Positions 25,642 through 34,852 are shown, numbered from the stretch's first letter. The stretch: DNA of 64,000 bases from Candidatus Bathyarchaeia archaeon (GCA_038843675.1 JAWBRV010000007.1:1-64000), one strand, 5' to 3'. Made by a program: numbers and translations. Notes: generated by a model from the letters alone, not told the origin.

Positions 25642-27108
25642 TTATAACAGCTTTCCCAGCTCCCTTTTGATGATCTCATACGTTAATTTCGGGTCGGCCT
25701 TACCCCTCGTCTTCTTCATCACTTGGCCTATCAGGAAATTAACGACCTCCTCATCGCGCAGGGCCTCCTTGACGGCCTCCTCATTCTCCTCGAATACCTC
25801 CTCGATCACGCGCTGAAGTAGGGCCTCGTCGGATATCTTCAGCAAGCCCCTCTTCCTCACAATCTCTTCGGGCGATTCATCGGACCTCAGGGATTCCATA
25901 AGCACCTCCTTCGCGATCTTCGTGCTTATCGATCCCGATCTTATCAAATTTACCAGTTCGACTATCTTCCTCGGGCTAACGCGCGGATCGGTTAGCTCCA
26001 TCCCGAGCTCCCTCGTGAAAGATATCAAATCCCCAACCAACCAGTTGCTCACCTCAATGGGATCCCCGCCCATTTTAACGCATTCCTCGAAGAGCCTTGA
26101 AAGGGCGTTATCGGAGCTTATGAGCTCGGCGTTATGCTCCTTCAGGCCGAACTGCCTTATGTATCTCTCCTTCTTTTGATCCGGGAGCTCCGGCAACCGC
26201 CTTCTTATCTCCTCTATGAAATCCTCCGTTATTTCTATCGGGACTATATCGGGCTCGGGAAAGTACCTATAATCCTCTTCCTCCTCCTTGGCCCTTAGGG
26301 ATACCGTTATCTTCCTCACCTCGTCCCAATGCCTCGTCTCGCGCCTAACCTTGATATCTCTCGACAGCAATTGCCTCTGCCTAGTTATCTCGAATGCGAG
26401 GGCCCTCTCGACTTCCTTGAAGCTCGATATGTTCTTTATCTCGACCCTCGTTCCCCCGCCGAGCGATATGTTCGCATCGCACCTCATGGCGCCCTCCAGC
26501 TCCCCATTGGAAACCCCTAAGCATTCTAAGATCCCCCTTAACTTCTCCAAGAATGCCCTAGCCTCCCTTGGATCCTCCATATCCGGCTCGGTGACTATCT
26601 CCAATAGGGCGATCCCAGCCCTGTTGTTGTCGACAAGTGTGGCCGTTGAATCGTCTATAGTCCCTTCATAAGCCAACTTGGCCGGATCCTCCTCGATCTG
26701 TATCCTCCTTATCCTGATCCTCTTCCCCCCCTCTATGCTCAGGAATCCCCCTTTGGCCAGCGGAACACCTCCTCCACCGTCGTATTGGCTTATCTGGAAA
26801 TTCTTCGGTAAGTCCGGATAGAAATAGTTCTTCCTGAAGAAGGTCATCCGCTTGGATATCTCCGAGTTAAGGGCTATGGCGACCGCCACGCCATCTTCTA
26901 TGGCCCTCCTATTCGGAGAGGGCAGCGATCCCGGGAGCCCCATGCAGATTGGGCAAATATGCGTATTCGGCGGGGAACTCCTATAATCCGCGGGGCATCC
27001 GCAGAATAGCTTAGTCCTGAGATTGGTCAGCTGACAATGTATCTCCAAGCCTATCCTTATGCCCGCATCGCTCAATCCCGCGCTCACCAGCTCACGCGAG
27101 CTCCTCAA
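25642..27108 (-). CDS. gatB: Asp-tRNA(Asn)/Glu-tRNA(Gln) amidotransferase subunit B
   Basis: 488 residues. GatB phosphorylates the misacylated tRNA-bound Asp/Glu before amidation. The cradle domain shows RIGLEIHCQLTN, the zinc site FCGCP...ICPICMG (four Cys), LPKNFQISQYD, ALLEIVTEPD and CDANISL. The C-terminal YqeY tail ends FLIGQVMKKTRGKADPK. It overlaps gatA by 17 nt and is last in the gatC-gatA-gatB order, downstream of aspS. Confidence 0.96.
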   Translation of the reverse strand: MRSSRELVSAGLSDAGIRIGLEIHCQLTNLRTKLFCGCPADYRSSPPNTHICPICMGLPGSLPSPNRRAIEDGVAVAIALNSEISKRMTFFRKNYFYPDLPKNFQISQYDGGGGVPLAKGGFLSIEGGKRIRIRRIQIEEDPAKLAYEGTIDDSTATLVDNNRAGIALLEIVTEPDMEDPREARAFLEKLRGILECLGVSNGELEGAMRCDANISLGGGTRVEIKNISSFKEVERALAFEITRQRQLLSRDIKVRRETRHWDEVRKITVSLRAKEEEEDYRYFPEPDIVPIEITEDFIEEIRRRLPELPDQKKERYIRQFGLKEHNAELISSDNALSRLFEECVKMGGDPIEVSNWLVGDLISFTRELGMELTDPRVSPRKIVELVNLIRSGSISTKIAKEVLMESLRSDESPEEIVRKRGLLKISDEALLQRVIEEVFEENEEAVKEALRDEEVVNFLIGQVMKKTRGKADPKLTYEIIKRELGKLL

Positions 27109-28498
27109 CGATCCTCCCGGCCCTGAATAGGAGCGCCTCCCCGAAGGGAGGCGCCATTAGCTGCAATCCAACGGGTAGCCCTTGGGACATCCCACATGGG
27201 ACTGAGATCGCTGGTATCCCGGCTAAATTGGCAGGAACGGTTTCAATATCGCACATATATATCTCCAGCGGATCCAGCTTCTCCCCGATCTTGAAGGGCA
27301 GCACGGGCATCGTTGGTCCAGCTATCAAATCAAATTTCTTGAAGGCCTTCCCGAAATCCTCCCTTATCAGGGTCCTGATCTTCTGGGCCCTTATGTAGTA
27401 CCTGTCCCTATAGCCGGCGGAGAGCGCATAGGTCCCTAGGATTATCCTCCTCTTGACCTCTCTCCCAAATCCCATACCCCTGTTATTGCAATACATATCG
27501 TTCCAATCCGAGCCATCCTCTCCCCTGAGGCCATATCTGAGACCATCATATCTCGCTAAGTTAGAACTGGCCTCCGACATGGCTATTATATAATATGTGG
27601 GCAGCGCATACGCCAAACTCGGAAGGCTTATTTCCTCGATGTCCACGAGGCTGCCCATCTTATCCAAGAAATCCCGCACGTGCTTCTCCACGGCCTCCTG
27701 CACTCCCTCCATGAAGAACTCCTTTGGGACACCAATTCTTATTCTCCCCTCCTTAATCTCGATATCCCTTTGGGGCAATGAGGTATTATCCCTTGGGTCG
27801 TATCCCCTTATCGCCTTGAATAAGAGCTCGCAATCCTCGATATTTGAGGCCATGGGCCCGATCTGCTCCAAGCTATTGGCATAGGATATCAGCCCATATC
27901 TGCTCACGGCGCCATAGGTGGGCTTCAGTCCGACGATCGAGCAGAAGCTCGCCGGGCATCGGATGGATCCGCCCGTATCCGAGCCGAGGGCTAGGGGGGC
28001 TAAGCCTCCGGCCACCGCAGCCGCGCTCCCACCGGAGGATCCCCCAGGAACCCTCGTGGGATCCAAGGGGTTCCTTGTGGGTCCGAAATGGCTGTTCTCG
28101 GTAGAGGAGCCCATGGCGAACTCATCCATGTTGGTCTTGCCAATCACTACGGCATCGGCCTCCCTCAGCCTCTTTATTACGGTTGCGTCGTAGGGCGGCA
28201 CGAAGCTCTCAAGCATTTTCGAACCACACGTCGTCCTCACGCCTTTGGTGCATATGTTATCCTTAACGGCCACGGCTAGGCCGAAGAGCGGCCCGAGCTT
28301 TTCCCCCTCCCTTCGCTTCCTATCGAGGGCCTTGGCAGACTCGATCGCCGATCCTTCGCAAACGGTTATGAAGGAGTTGAGCTCGGGATCCCTCTCCCTT
28401 ATCCTCTCCAAGAGGGAGAGGATATATTCCTCAACCGAGGCGCCGCCGGCCAGCTCATCCCTTGTTTCGATGGCGGATTTTTGGATCACTCGGCCCAC
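27092..28498 (-). CDS. gatA: Glutamyl/aspartyl-tRNA amidotransferase subunit A
   Basis: 468 residues. Amidase-signature enzyme that releases ammonia from glutamine or asparagine. The Ser-cisSer-Lys triad is visible: Lys in AVAVKDNICTKG, then the GGSSGGSAAAVAGG block and GSDTGGSIRCPASFC. The longer frame to 28564 runs into gatC. GTG 28498 follows a GAGG Shine-Dalgarno stretch overlapping the gatC stop and gives the usual N-terminal length (MGRVIQKSAIETRDEL). Confidence 0.96.
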   Translation of the reverse strand: MGRVIQKSAIETRDELAGGASVEEYILSLLERIRERDPELNSFITVCEGSAIESAKALDRKRREGEKLGPLFGLAVAVKDNICTKGVRTTCGSKMLESFVPPYDATVIKRLREADAVVIGKTNMDEFAMGSSTENSHFGPTRNPLDPTRVPGGSSGGSAAAVAGGLAPLALGSDTGGSIRCPASFCSIVGLKPTYGAVSRYGLISYANSLEQIGPMASNIEDCELLFKAIRGYDPRDNTSLPQRDIEIKEGRIRIGVPKEFFMEGVQEAVEKHVRDFLDKMGSLVDIEEISLPSLAYALPTYYIIAMSEASSNLARYDGLRYGLRGEDGSDWNDMYCNNRGMGFGREVKRRIILGTYALSAGYRDRYYIRAQKIRTLIREDFGKAFKKFDLIAGPTMPVLPFKIGEKLDPLEIYMCDIETVPANLAGIPAISVPCGMSQGLPVGLQLMAPPFGEALLFRAGRIVEELA

Positions 28499-28499
28499 C

Positions 28500-28787
28500 T
28501 CATATGATCCTGGGGGCCAATATGTACCGCCCCTTCCTTCGGGGGGCGAGCTCGAGGATTTCATCCGGCCGAGGCTCCTCCACCTCGTCCTCCCTGAGGA
28601 CGCTCGTCAGATCCACGACGTGGTGGGTCGGGGGGACCCCTTCCACATCGATCTCATCTATCTTCTTGAAGTATTCTAATACCTTGTTCAACTGGCTTAG
28701 GAACGCCTCCTTCTCCTCTTGGGAGAGGCGCAGCCTTGAGAGCCAGCAAAGTCTCTCCAGATCCTCAGGGGTTATCCTTTCCCCCAT
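28500..28787 (-). CDS. gatC: Glutamyl/aspartyl-tRNA amidotransferase subunit C
   Basis: 95 residues. Family pattern ITPEDLERLCWLSRLRLSQEEKEAFLSQLNKVLEYFKKIDEIDVEGVPP begins the protein (quoted in parts: LERLCWLSRLRLSQEE; LEYFKKIDEID). It wraps around GatA and stabilises the GatAB complex. It lies 12 bp downstream of aspS. Confidence 0.93.
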   Translation of the reverse strand: MGERITPEDLERLCWLSRLRLSQEEKEAFLSQLNKVLEYFKKIDEIDVEGVPPTHHVVDLTSVLREDEVEEPRPDEILELAPRRKGRYILAPRII

Positions 28788-28799
28788 CCCCAGCCCCCC

Positions 28800-30131
28800 T
28801 CACGGGACCAGCCTCGATGGGTCCCTTGGGAAGAACGCCACCTCCCGTATGTTCTCCCTCCTCGTGATGACCATTAATAGTCTCTCCAAGCCCATGCCGA
28901 ACCCGGCATGGGGAGGCATGCCATAATCGAATATATCTAGGTGATATCGGAAGGAAGCTGGGTTCAATCCGCTCTCTATCAAGCGGGACCTGAGCAGTTC
29001 CCCGGAGTCCACCCTCGTCCCCCCCGAGGCTATCTCCATGGATCCGAAGAAGAGATCAAACCCCTCACATATCTTGGGATCCTCCTTCTTCGGTTTTATG
29101 TAGAAGGCCTTCGATTTGGTTGGCCAATCCTTAACGAAAAAGAAGCCGCTCCTCTCTTCGAGCGCGGATCTGATCTGCGCGGCGGATAGATCATCCCCCC
29201 AAGATATGGATACGCCCTTCGCCCTTAAGTCCTCGAATATCTCTTTATAGCTGAACCGCTCGAAGGGCCCATCCAAGGCCATGGGCTCCACCCCGATCAA
29301 TTCGAATTCGCCCTTGCATTCCTCACTCGACCTCTTCACGACATATTTGATGAGCTCTTCCAAGAGATCCATGACGTCATTATAATCCACATAGGCCACC
29401 TCCACATCAACCGATGTCGACTCGCTCAAATGCCTATCCGTGCTGAACTTCTCGGCCCTGAATATCGGGCCTATCTCATAGACCTTCTCGAACGAACCAA
29501 CGAGTTGCTCCTTGTAAAGCTGGGGGCTTTGGGCTAGGAAGGCCTCTTTATCATAATATAGTATGGGGAAGAGGGCCGATCCGCCCTCCGTGGCGGAGCT
29601 TATCAGCTTAGGGGTATTCACCTCCATGAACCCCCTCTCGCATAGGAAGGCCCTTATCCCCCTGACCACGGAGTCCCTTATCTTGAATATGGCCTTGACG
29701 TGCGGCCTCCTCATATCGACGGCCCTTATATCCAACCTCTTCTCTAAGCTCGGGGTCCTGCGGCCGAACATATCGAAGGGCGGATCCTTTAATGGGACGG
29801 ATAGGATCTTGAGCTCAGTTGGGACGATCTCCACCCCGCGCGGCGCCTTATCCATCGCCCTCGCCCTGCCCTTGACGCCGACGAAGGAGTACCTCTTCAG
29901 GCTCTTCGCCTTTCGCACCAATTCTTGGTCGGCATTTGGATCGATCACGATTTGGATGAGGCCCTTGCAATCGGAGAGTATGAGGAAGTTTATCGCTCCC
30001 TGCCTCCTTACGCTGGCCACGATCCCGAAGAGGATTACCTCCTCCCCATCGCTCTCCGGCGACAAATCTGTAGAATAATGGGTTCTCCTCCAGCCTCCCA
30101 GATCGTCAAGGGCACTCTTTTCGGCCTCCAT
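28800..30131 (-). CDS. aspS: Aspartyl-tRNA synthetase, probably non-discriminating
   Basis: 443 residues from ATG 30131, about 30 bp after a GCTAAAAAG TATA-like box; the frame extends to 30185 without family residues. An N-terminal OB fold is followed by class II motifs: FMEVNTPKLISSATEGGS, FLAQSPQLYKEQ, IFRAEKFSTDRHLSE and the motif 3 GFGMGLERLLM. Two positions that set tRNA discrimination in Thermococcus AspRS (Trp26, Lys85) align here with Ala and Pro (KAPRG). Pro at the second site is the non-discriminating state. With gatCAB directly downstream, the operon reads as the Asp-tRNA(Asn) transamidation route to Asn-tRNA. Confidence 0.92.
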   Translation of the reverse strand: MEAEKSALDDLGGWRRTHYSTDLSPESDGEEVILFGIVASVRRQGAINFLILSDCKGLIQIVIDPNADQELVRKAKSLKRYSFVGVKGRARAMDKAPRGVEIVPTELKILSVPLKDPPFDMFGRRTPSLEKRLDIRAVDMRRPHVKAIFKIRDSVVRGIRAFLCERGFMEVNTPKLISSATEGGSALFPILYYDKEAFLAQSPQLYKEQLVGSFEKVYEIGPIFRAEKFSTDRHLSESTSVDVEVAYVDYNDVMDLLEELIKYVVKRSSEECKGEFELIGVEPMALDGPFERFSYKEIFEDLRAKGVSISWGDDLSAAQIRSALEERSGFFFVKDWPTKSKAFYIKPKKEDPKICEGFDLFFGSMEIASGGTRVDSGELLRSRLIESGLNPASFRYHLDIFDYGMPPHAGFGMGLERLLMVITRRENIREVAFFPRDPSRLVP

Positions 30132-30185
30132 GGGAAGTCGCGGGAAGGTATGGCCAACCCTCTTTTTAGCGTTTTGAATGTTCAT

Positions 30186-30591
30186 GAGGATTCATCCCGA
30201 CTCGATCAGGATCTAATCAAATAACCAAATTGGAGCTCCAAAATCCCCTTAGCGCGGCCCCGTCAAGGGGTTCCGAACAACGAGGTCGCGCATGAATGGG
30301 GGATATCCGGAGCGCGGTATGGGTCAGAAAAGCTCTCCCGCTTTTATTTCGGCGACCCTCCAATAGGCGCGGGCGAGGGGATCGTTGCTAGAGGATACAG
30401 AGGCCCAAAATGGTAGGTCGCTGTGCCGCAATTTCCCGGGCGGAATGCAAAAGGCGGGGAAGATTGGATTGTATTGGCCGATTTGGAGCCGCATACGAAT
30501 CCTTATCCCTACGTCGAAGCGGGTAAGCAGGACCTTCTATACTTATTTTTGAGTTAAGACTTATTTATCATCACATGGAGCCTTCGGGCTC
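30186..30591. other. Intergenic region with promoters only
   Basis: About 400 bp between the divergent aspS and TrpD-like genes. It holds the aspS promoter side and, at its right end, AT-rich boxes (TTATTTTTGAG near 30543, CTTATTTATC near 30560) that fit a near-leaderless start for the next gene. No ORF with coding character, tRNA or repeat was recognised. Confidence 0.5.
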
Positions 30592-31743
30592 ATGGTGGAA
30601 CGGGAGGCCTCTGAGCGAGCTGGGGATTGGATACGCGAGCTCAAGGGAGCTATAGAAAAGCTTTCGAGGAAAGAGGACCTGAGCTTTGAGGAGTCGAAGG
30701 CCTGCGCCCGATGGATCTTCGAGCTCCTCTCCAAGGGCTCCCCAGATGCCCACTTGGCTTCCTTGGCTTTCTTCGGACCTCTCTCCATGAAGGGCTTGTC
30801 CGAGGGCGAGCTGATGGGGATAGCGCTCGCCATGAAGGAGACGAAGGCCGTTGCGCTAAACCTCGATGCCTCGAAACCCATGGTAACAGCTGGGGGAACC
30901 GGGGGGGACACAATCCCGACCATGAACGTCACAACCCCCTCGGTATTGGTGGCCGCCTCGGCTGGGTCGATAGCCCTCAAGAGCGGCTCCAGATCTTTCT
31001 CCTCTAGAACGGGGGCCATCGATCTATCGATGGAGCTCGGCATAAACCCGGATCTATCCCCCGCCGAGGTCGAGAAATGCGTGAGCGAAGTAGGAACGGT
31101 CGTGTGGTCCTCCCATCGCGCCTATCCTTGGATGAGCCGCCTAATAGGCCTCAAGGATCGCGAGGCGTTCCCGATCATAGTCCCCCTGATGAGTTCCCTA
31201 AGGCTTGTGATTGCGACAGCCCTCAACCCGTTCTCATTGAGGAGGCAGGTGCGCGGCACGGCCGTCGGGGGGACGGAGCTTATAGCCAAGATATTGAAGG
31301 GTATGGGATATGAGAGGGCCCTCGTCCCAATGGGCTTAGGGGATGGGGGGAGCATAGTGATCGACGAGTTCTCCAACATCGGTAAAACGATAGTATCCGA
31401 ATTGCGGGGGGAGCGAATAGAAACCTACGAGGTGACCCCGGAGGAGGTTGGGATCGGGAGGGGGAAGCCCGATGATATAATCTCCGGGAGGTCCCATAAG
31501 GAGAACGCCCTCAAGGCTCTAGCGGTCTTGGCCGGGAGGGATAGGGGGCCGCGAAGGGATCTGATACTGATAAACTCGGCAGCCATACTTTATGTCGGAG
31601 GAGCTTGTGGGGATTTGAAGGATGGCGTTGAATTATCGAGGGCCGCGATAGACTCCGGGATGGCCTTGGAGAAGTTGAGGAAGCTCGTGGCCGTTAGCGG
31701 TGGGAACCCCAGTAGATTGGAGGCGCTCCTCCGGGAAGTCTAA
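30592..31743 (+). CDS. TrpD-like (family GT3) phosphoribosyltransferase
   Basis: 383 residues. Anthranilate phosphoribosyltransferase fold: GGTGGDTIPTMNVTT (PRPP-binding GTGGD), SGSRSFSSRTGAIDL, IKPDLSP-like INPDLSPAEVE, and GDGGSIVIDEFSNIGKT, where TrpD has the acidic DE pair. The extended C-terminus and the absence of other trp genes suggest a TrpD2-like paralogue with a different substrate. Its stop overlaps that of the convergent riboflavin-pathway reductase by 4 nt. A TATA-like box at 30560 supports ATG 30592. Confidence 0.75.
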   Translation: MVEREASERAGDWIRELKGAIEKLSRKEDLSFEESKACARWIFELLSKGSPDAHLASLAFFGPLSMKGLSEGELMGIALAMKETKAVALNLDASKPMVTAGGTGGDTIPTMNVTTPSVLVAASAGSIALKSGSRSFSSRTGAIDLSMELGINPDLSPAEVEKCVSEVGTVVWSSHRAYPWMSRLIGLKDREAFPIIVPLMSSLRLVIATALNPFSLRRQVRGTAVGGTELIAKILKGMGYERALVPMGLGDGGSIVIDEFSNIGKTIVSELRGERIETYEVTPEEVGIGRGKPDDIISGRSHKENALKALAVLAGRDRGPRRDLILINSAAILYVGGACGDLKDGVELSRAAIDSGMALEKLRKLVAVSGGNPSRLEALLREV

Positions 31744-32402
31744 CGCTCCACAAAGTATCTTAGAACAAGGGTGCCATCCACGACCTCGAAGCTAGCCAGC
31801 TTTAAGCGAATCGCCTCCTTCGAATCCATAAACCCTTCCCCATCCACAAGCGTTGGCGCGTTGGACCCGCCTATTATCATCGGGGTTACGTAAAGGAAGA
31901 GCTCATCAACGACCCCTTCCTTGAAGAAGCTCCACCTCATCCTCCCCCCTCCCTCCACCAAAACCCTCCTCAAGCCCATTTCGGAGATAATCCCCAGCGC
32001 CCTCGATACATCCACCCTATCTGAACCGCACTCCAACACCTTCACGCCCTTGGCCTCCAAGGCTTTTACCCGCTCCCTAGGGGCGCTTCGCGAAACGAAT
32101 ATGATTGTCTCCGCCTCCTCGACATCGACCACATGGGCGCCCAAGGGCGTCCTAGCCATGCTATCGAATACTATCCTCATCGGGTTCCTTCCCTCGACAG
32201 CCCTCACGGTCAACCGAGGGTCGTTCTTAATGATCGTCTCTATCCCGACGATGACGGCATCGACGGAGCTCCTTAGGAGATGTAATCTTCGAACGAGCTC
32301 CGCCCCCATGCTTCTCGCTAGGATCGATCCATCCCCAGTTACCGTTGCGGTCTTCCCATCCACGCTCATGTTCCCCCCGACTATTACGTATGGCCTTTGC
32401 AT
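31740..32402 (-). CDS. 2,5-diamino-6-ribosylamino-pyrimidinone 5'-phosphate reductase
   Basis: 220 residues, the stand-alone RibD C-terminal (DHFR-like) domain of archaea. It reduces the ribosyl side chain in riboflavin synthesis using NADPH. Visible: YVIVGGNMSVDGKTA, IVGIETIIKNDPRLTVR (substrate/NADP contact), VLVEGGGRMRWSFF and the end DGTLVLRYF. It supplies the pathway that RibK and RibL complete earlier in the window. Confidence 0.9.
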   Translation of the reverse strand: MQRPYVIVGGNMSVDGKTATVTGDGSILARSMGAELVRRLHLLRSSVDAVIVGIETIIKNDPRLTVRAVEGRNPMRIVFDSMARTPLGAHVVDVEEAETIIFVSRSAPRERVKALEAKGVKVLECGSDRVDVSRALGIISEMGLRRVLVEGGGRMRWSFFKEGVVDELFLYVTPMIIGGSNAPTLVDGEGFMDSKEAIRLKLASFEVVDGTLVLRYFVER

Positions 32403-32580
32403 TTCGTGGCACCGCGCATGGATCCCTCGATCAAAATTCGCAACTCCCCTATAATCATAATCTTTTTATTACTTGGTTAAGAAAATTCCCAAAAAGAGGT
32501 GAGATCGAACGAGGAAGAGGAAGGCCGGGAGGAGGCCCAAGAGGGGCAGGCCATCTGAGGCCGAGAAACTTAAGGAGAGG

Positions 32581-32910
32581 TTGAAGAAGCTCCGCTCAAA
32601 GTTGCGAGAATCGATTCCCAAGTCGGAACATGAGGCCAAGATCGGGGAGCTCCAAGCTAAGATAAACGATTTGACCGAGAGGATGAAGGAGCTCATCCCC
32701 AAGTCCGAGCTCCTAAAGATCAAGTCAAAAGCCGAGGAGCTGGAGAAGAAATTGGCTTCCTATGTGCCCAGCTCTGAGGTGGAGAAGCTTGAGGCTAGGA
32801 TCCGGGAGCTCGAGCGGGAGCTCGCTGAGGCAAGATCGGAGCTCGAGCGGGCAAGGGCGAGGATATCGGAGCTTGAGTCCAAGCAAGCAGGAGCCCAACC
32901 GGCGCAATGA
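32581..32910 (+). CDS. Coiled-coil protein of unknown function
   Basis: From TTG 32581 there are 109 residues, almost entirely heptad-patterned (LQAKINDLTERMKELI, LEARIRELERELAEARSELE) with two SIPKSE/LIPKSE repeats that look like repeated units. The frame stays open and coding-like upstream to 32503, encoding a very basic stretch (RKRKAGRRPKRGRPSEAEK). It has no ATG, GTG or TTG there; a strong GAGGTGA Shine-Dalgarno stretch (32496-32502) sits 7 nt before an in-frame ACG at 32509. The basic N-terminus suggests nucleic-acid binding. Confidence 0.65.
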   Translation: MKKLRSKLRESIPKSEHEAKIGELQAKINDLTERMKELIPKSELLKIKSKAEELEKKLASYVPSSEVEKLEARIRELERELAEARSELERARARISELESKQAGAQPAQ

Positions 32911-33004
32911 TCGCCGTTGGCCAAAAGGGAGATCCCTCGGCCGCTGGGGAATCGAGGGGTTTAAATAAGCGCCAAAGGCCCTATAAGGGCTCGCCGAACG
33001 GAGA

Positions 33005-33487
33005 ATGAGCATGTTAAGGGAGTATAGGCATATAGTGAGGGTCCTCGGAACCGATATCGAGGGCCAAAGAAGGCTGATAAACGGCCTGACTAAGATCAAG
33101 GGCATAGGGGTTAGCTTCGCAAATGCCATCATAAGGGCCGCGGGCCTAAAACCCGACATGAGATTTGGTCAATTATCGGACTCCGATGTACAAAAGATCG
33201 AATCAATAGCATCCGATCCCCAGAGGTTTGGAATCCCGCCTAGGCTATTCAATAGGCGGAAGGATCCCGAGAGCGGGAGGGATCTCCACCTTATAGGCTC
33301 GGACTTAATGCTCAAGGTAAAGTCGGATATAGAGCTAATGAAGTCCATAAAGTGTTGGAAGGGGGTGAGGCACTCCTTAGGGCTCAAGGTTAGGGGGCAG
33401 CGCACTAGGACGACTGGCAGAACGGGAAAGACCGTAGGAGTTAAAAAGAAGGCCGCCGCCAAGCCCGCCAAGTCCGCCGCCTCTTGA
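33005..33487 (+). CDS. rps13: 30S ribosomal protein uS13
   Basis: 160 residues. Helix-two-turn-helix opening HIVRVLGTDIEGQRRLINGL with KIKGIGVSFANAI, and the C-terminal RGQRTRTTGRTGKTVGV. A Lys/Ala tail follows. First gene of the second ribosomal/RNA polymerase operon; ATG preceded by a GGAGAA site. Confidence 0.95.
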   Translation: MSMLREYRHIVRVLGTDIEGQRRLINGLTKIKGIGVSFANAIIRAAGLKPDMRFGQLSDSDVQKIESIASDPQRFGIPPRLFNRRKDPESGRDLHLIGSDLMLKVKSDIELMKSIKCWKGVRHSLGLKVRGQRTRTTGRTGKTVGVKKKAAAKPAKSAAS

Positions 33488-33498
33488 GCTGATGGAAT

Positions 33499-33993
33499 AT
33501 GGGGGATCCGAAGAGGCAAAGGAAGAAGTATAAAACCCCGAGGCACCCTTGGAGGGCGGAGATCCTCCAAGAGGAGCTTAAGCTATTGGGGGAATATGGC
33601 CTAAGGAACAAGAGGGAGCTTTGGCGATATAAGACTATGCTCTCCAAGATCAGGGGAATGGCCAGATCCATGCTCGGGATGAGGGCCGAGGAGAGGGAGA
33701 AGATGGAGGGCAAGCTTTTGAAGAAGCTATCGAGGTTGGGGTTGATACCGGAGGACGCGACCCTCGACGACGTCCTAGACCTCTCCGTGAGGGATATATT
33801 GGAGAGGAGGTTGCAGACGATCTCCTTTAAACGCGGGTTGGCGAAGAGCATCAATCAGGCAAGGCAACTGGTTTCCCACGGCCATATAGCGATAGGCGAT
33901 AGGATCGTCTCCGTCCCGGGATACTTGGTAACCAAGGAGGAGGAATCGAGAATAGGGTATTCGCCGAATAGCCCATTCTCGAAAGCCGGGTAG
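33499..33993 (+). CDS. rps4: 30S ribosomal protein uS4
   Basis: 164 residues. Opening GDPKRQRKKYKTPRHPW, S4 RNA-binding domain RRLQTISFKRGLAKSINQARQ with VSHGHIAIGDRIVSVPGYLV. Small-subunit assembly initiator. uS11, which normally comes next, is not here. Confidence 0.95.
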   Translation: MGDPKRQRKKYKTPRHPWRAEILQEELKLLGEYGLRNKRELWRYKTMLSKIRGMARSMLGMRAEEREKMEGKLLKKLSRLGLIPEDATLDDVLDLSVRDILERRLQTISFKRGLAKSINQARQLVSHGHIAIGDRIVSVPGYLVTKEEESRIGYSPNSPFSKAG

Positions 33994-34007
33994 GGCTCGC
34001 GCCCCCT

Positions 34008-34568
34008 TTGGGATGGAGGATGTACCGAGCGCTTTTGGATCAAGCGATTTCGCTATTGGTGGCCAATTTCCCGCAAATCCTCATAATCTCGGGGATATGT
34101 GCCTTTTCAAGGGCCTTCCGTAGCAGGCCCGCGATCGAGAGGGCTCTGACATCCTTGGGGTTCTTCCTTGGTATGGCCCTCTTGGCCGGCTCGATCCATA
34201 TGTTCTTAGCCGGGCCGAGGGATGCGGCAACGATCCTGATAGGGGGCATATTGGGGCTTGGGATATTCCTAAGGCCGATAAGGGGCTTAAGGTGGGCCGC
34301 CCTTTTGGCCCTCTTGGTGGGCTTGACATCCTCCTATATGCTGATCAGATACCTAATGGTTTCCTCCGCGCTAGTGATAGCGTTCGGGTTCTTGGTGCCG
34401 GCCTTGCTGACATACATCGCCCTTAAATTCTTAGAGGACCTGCTCCAAGTCATAGGGGGGATCCTCTCCTTCCCGCCTTTCGCCTTCGCGCTGGGGGCCT
34501 TGGGAATGGTGCAGGGATTGCTCTTGCTCTTGGGGAGGAGCTTGGCGCCATTGCTTCCCAAGCTTTAA
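34008..34568 (+). CDS. Polytopic membrane protein of unknown function
   Basis: 186 residues (TTG 34008 or ATG 34020), mostly hydrophobic: about five to six helices such as LLVANFPQILIISGICAFS, LTSLGFFLGMALLAGSIHMF and LVIAFGFLVPALLTYIALKF. No catalytic motif. It lies between uS4 and rpoD on the same strand, where archaea normally carry uS11, so it has been inserted into, or replaced, part of a highly conserved operon. Confidence 0.65.
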   Translation: MGWRMYRALLDQAISLLVANFPQILIISGICAFSRAFRSRPAIERALTSLGFFLGMALLAGSIHMFLAGPRDAATILIGGILGLGIFLRPIRGLRWAALLALLVGLTSSYMLIRYLMVSSALVIAFGFLVPALLTYIALKFLEDLLQVIGGILSFPPFAFALGALGMVQGLLLLLGRSLAPLLPKL

Positions 34569-34600
34569 ATTCGCCTCCCCCAGAATGCGCGTGAAAGGGA

Positions 34601-34852
34601 TTGCGCGAGATCAGGATCAAGGACGCCTCCGATGCGCAATCGGCCGCGATAAGGTACCTCGAAGCCAACTACGCCGATAGGATAGCCGAGATTAGGATAA
34701 GCAAGGTTTGGTACTCCACCGGGAGGGCCATGGACGTTTGGGAGGTGGAGGGGATCGTTTCCCTCAAAAAGGCGGTCCTGAGGAAGGAGAGGAGGCACTT
34801 CAAGTTCCAGATAGATCCGTTGACGGGGGACGTGATCGGCTTCGAGCATTAG
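34601..34852 (+). CDS. Small protein of unknown function
   Basis: 83 residues from TTG 34601, in the pattern of a small alpha/beta fold: SDAQSAAIRYLEANY, then alternating strands with RHFKFQIDPLTGDVIGFE. The last strand resembles the end of PepSY-like domains, but this is weak. It sits with the membrane protein between uS4 and rpoD and may be its partner. Confidence 0.55.
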   Translation: MREIRIKDASDAQSAAIRYLEANYADRIAEIRISKVWYSTGRAMDVWEVEGIVSLKKAVLRKERRHFKFQIDPLTGDVIGFEH

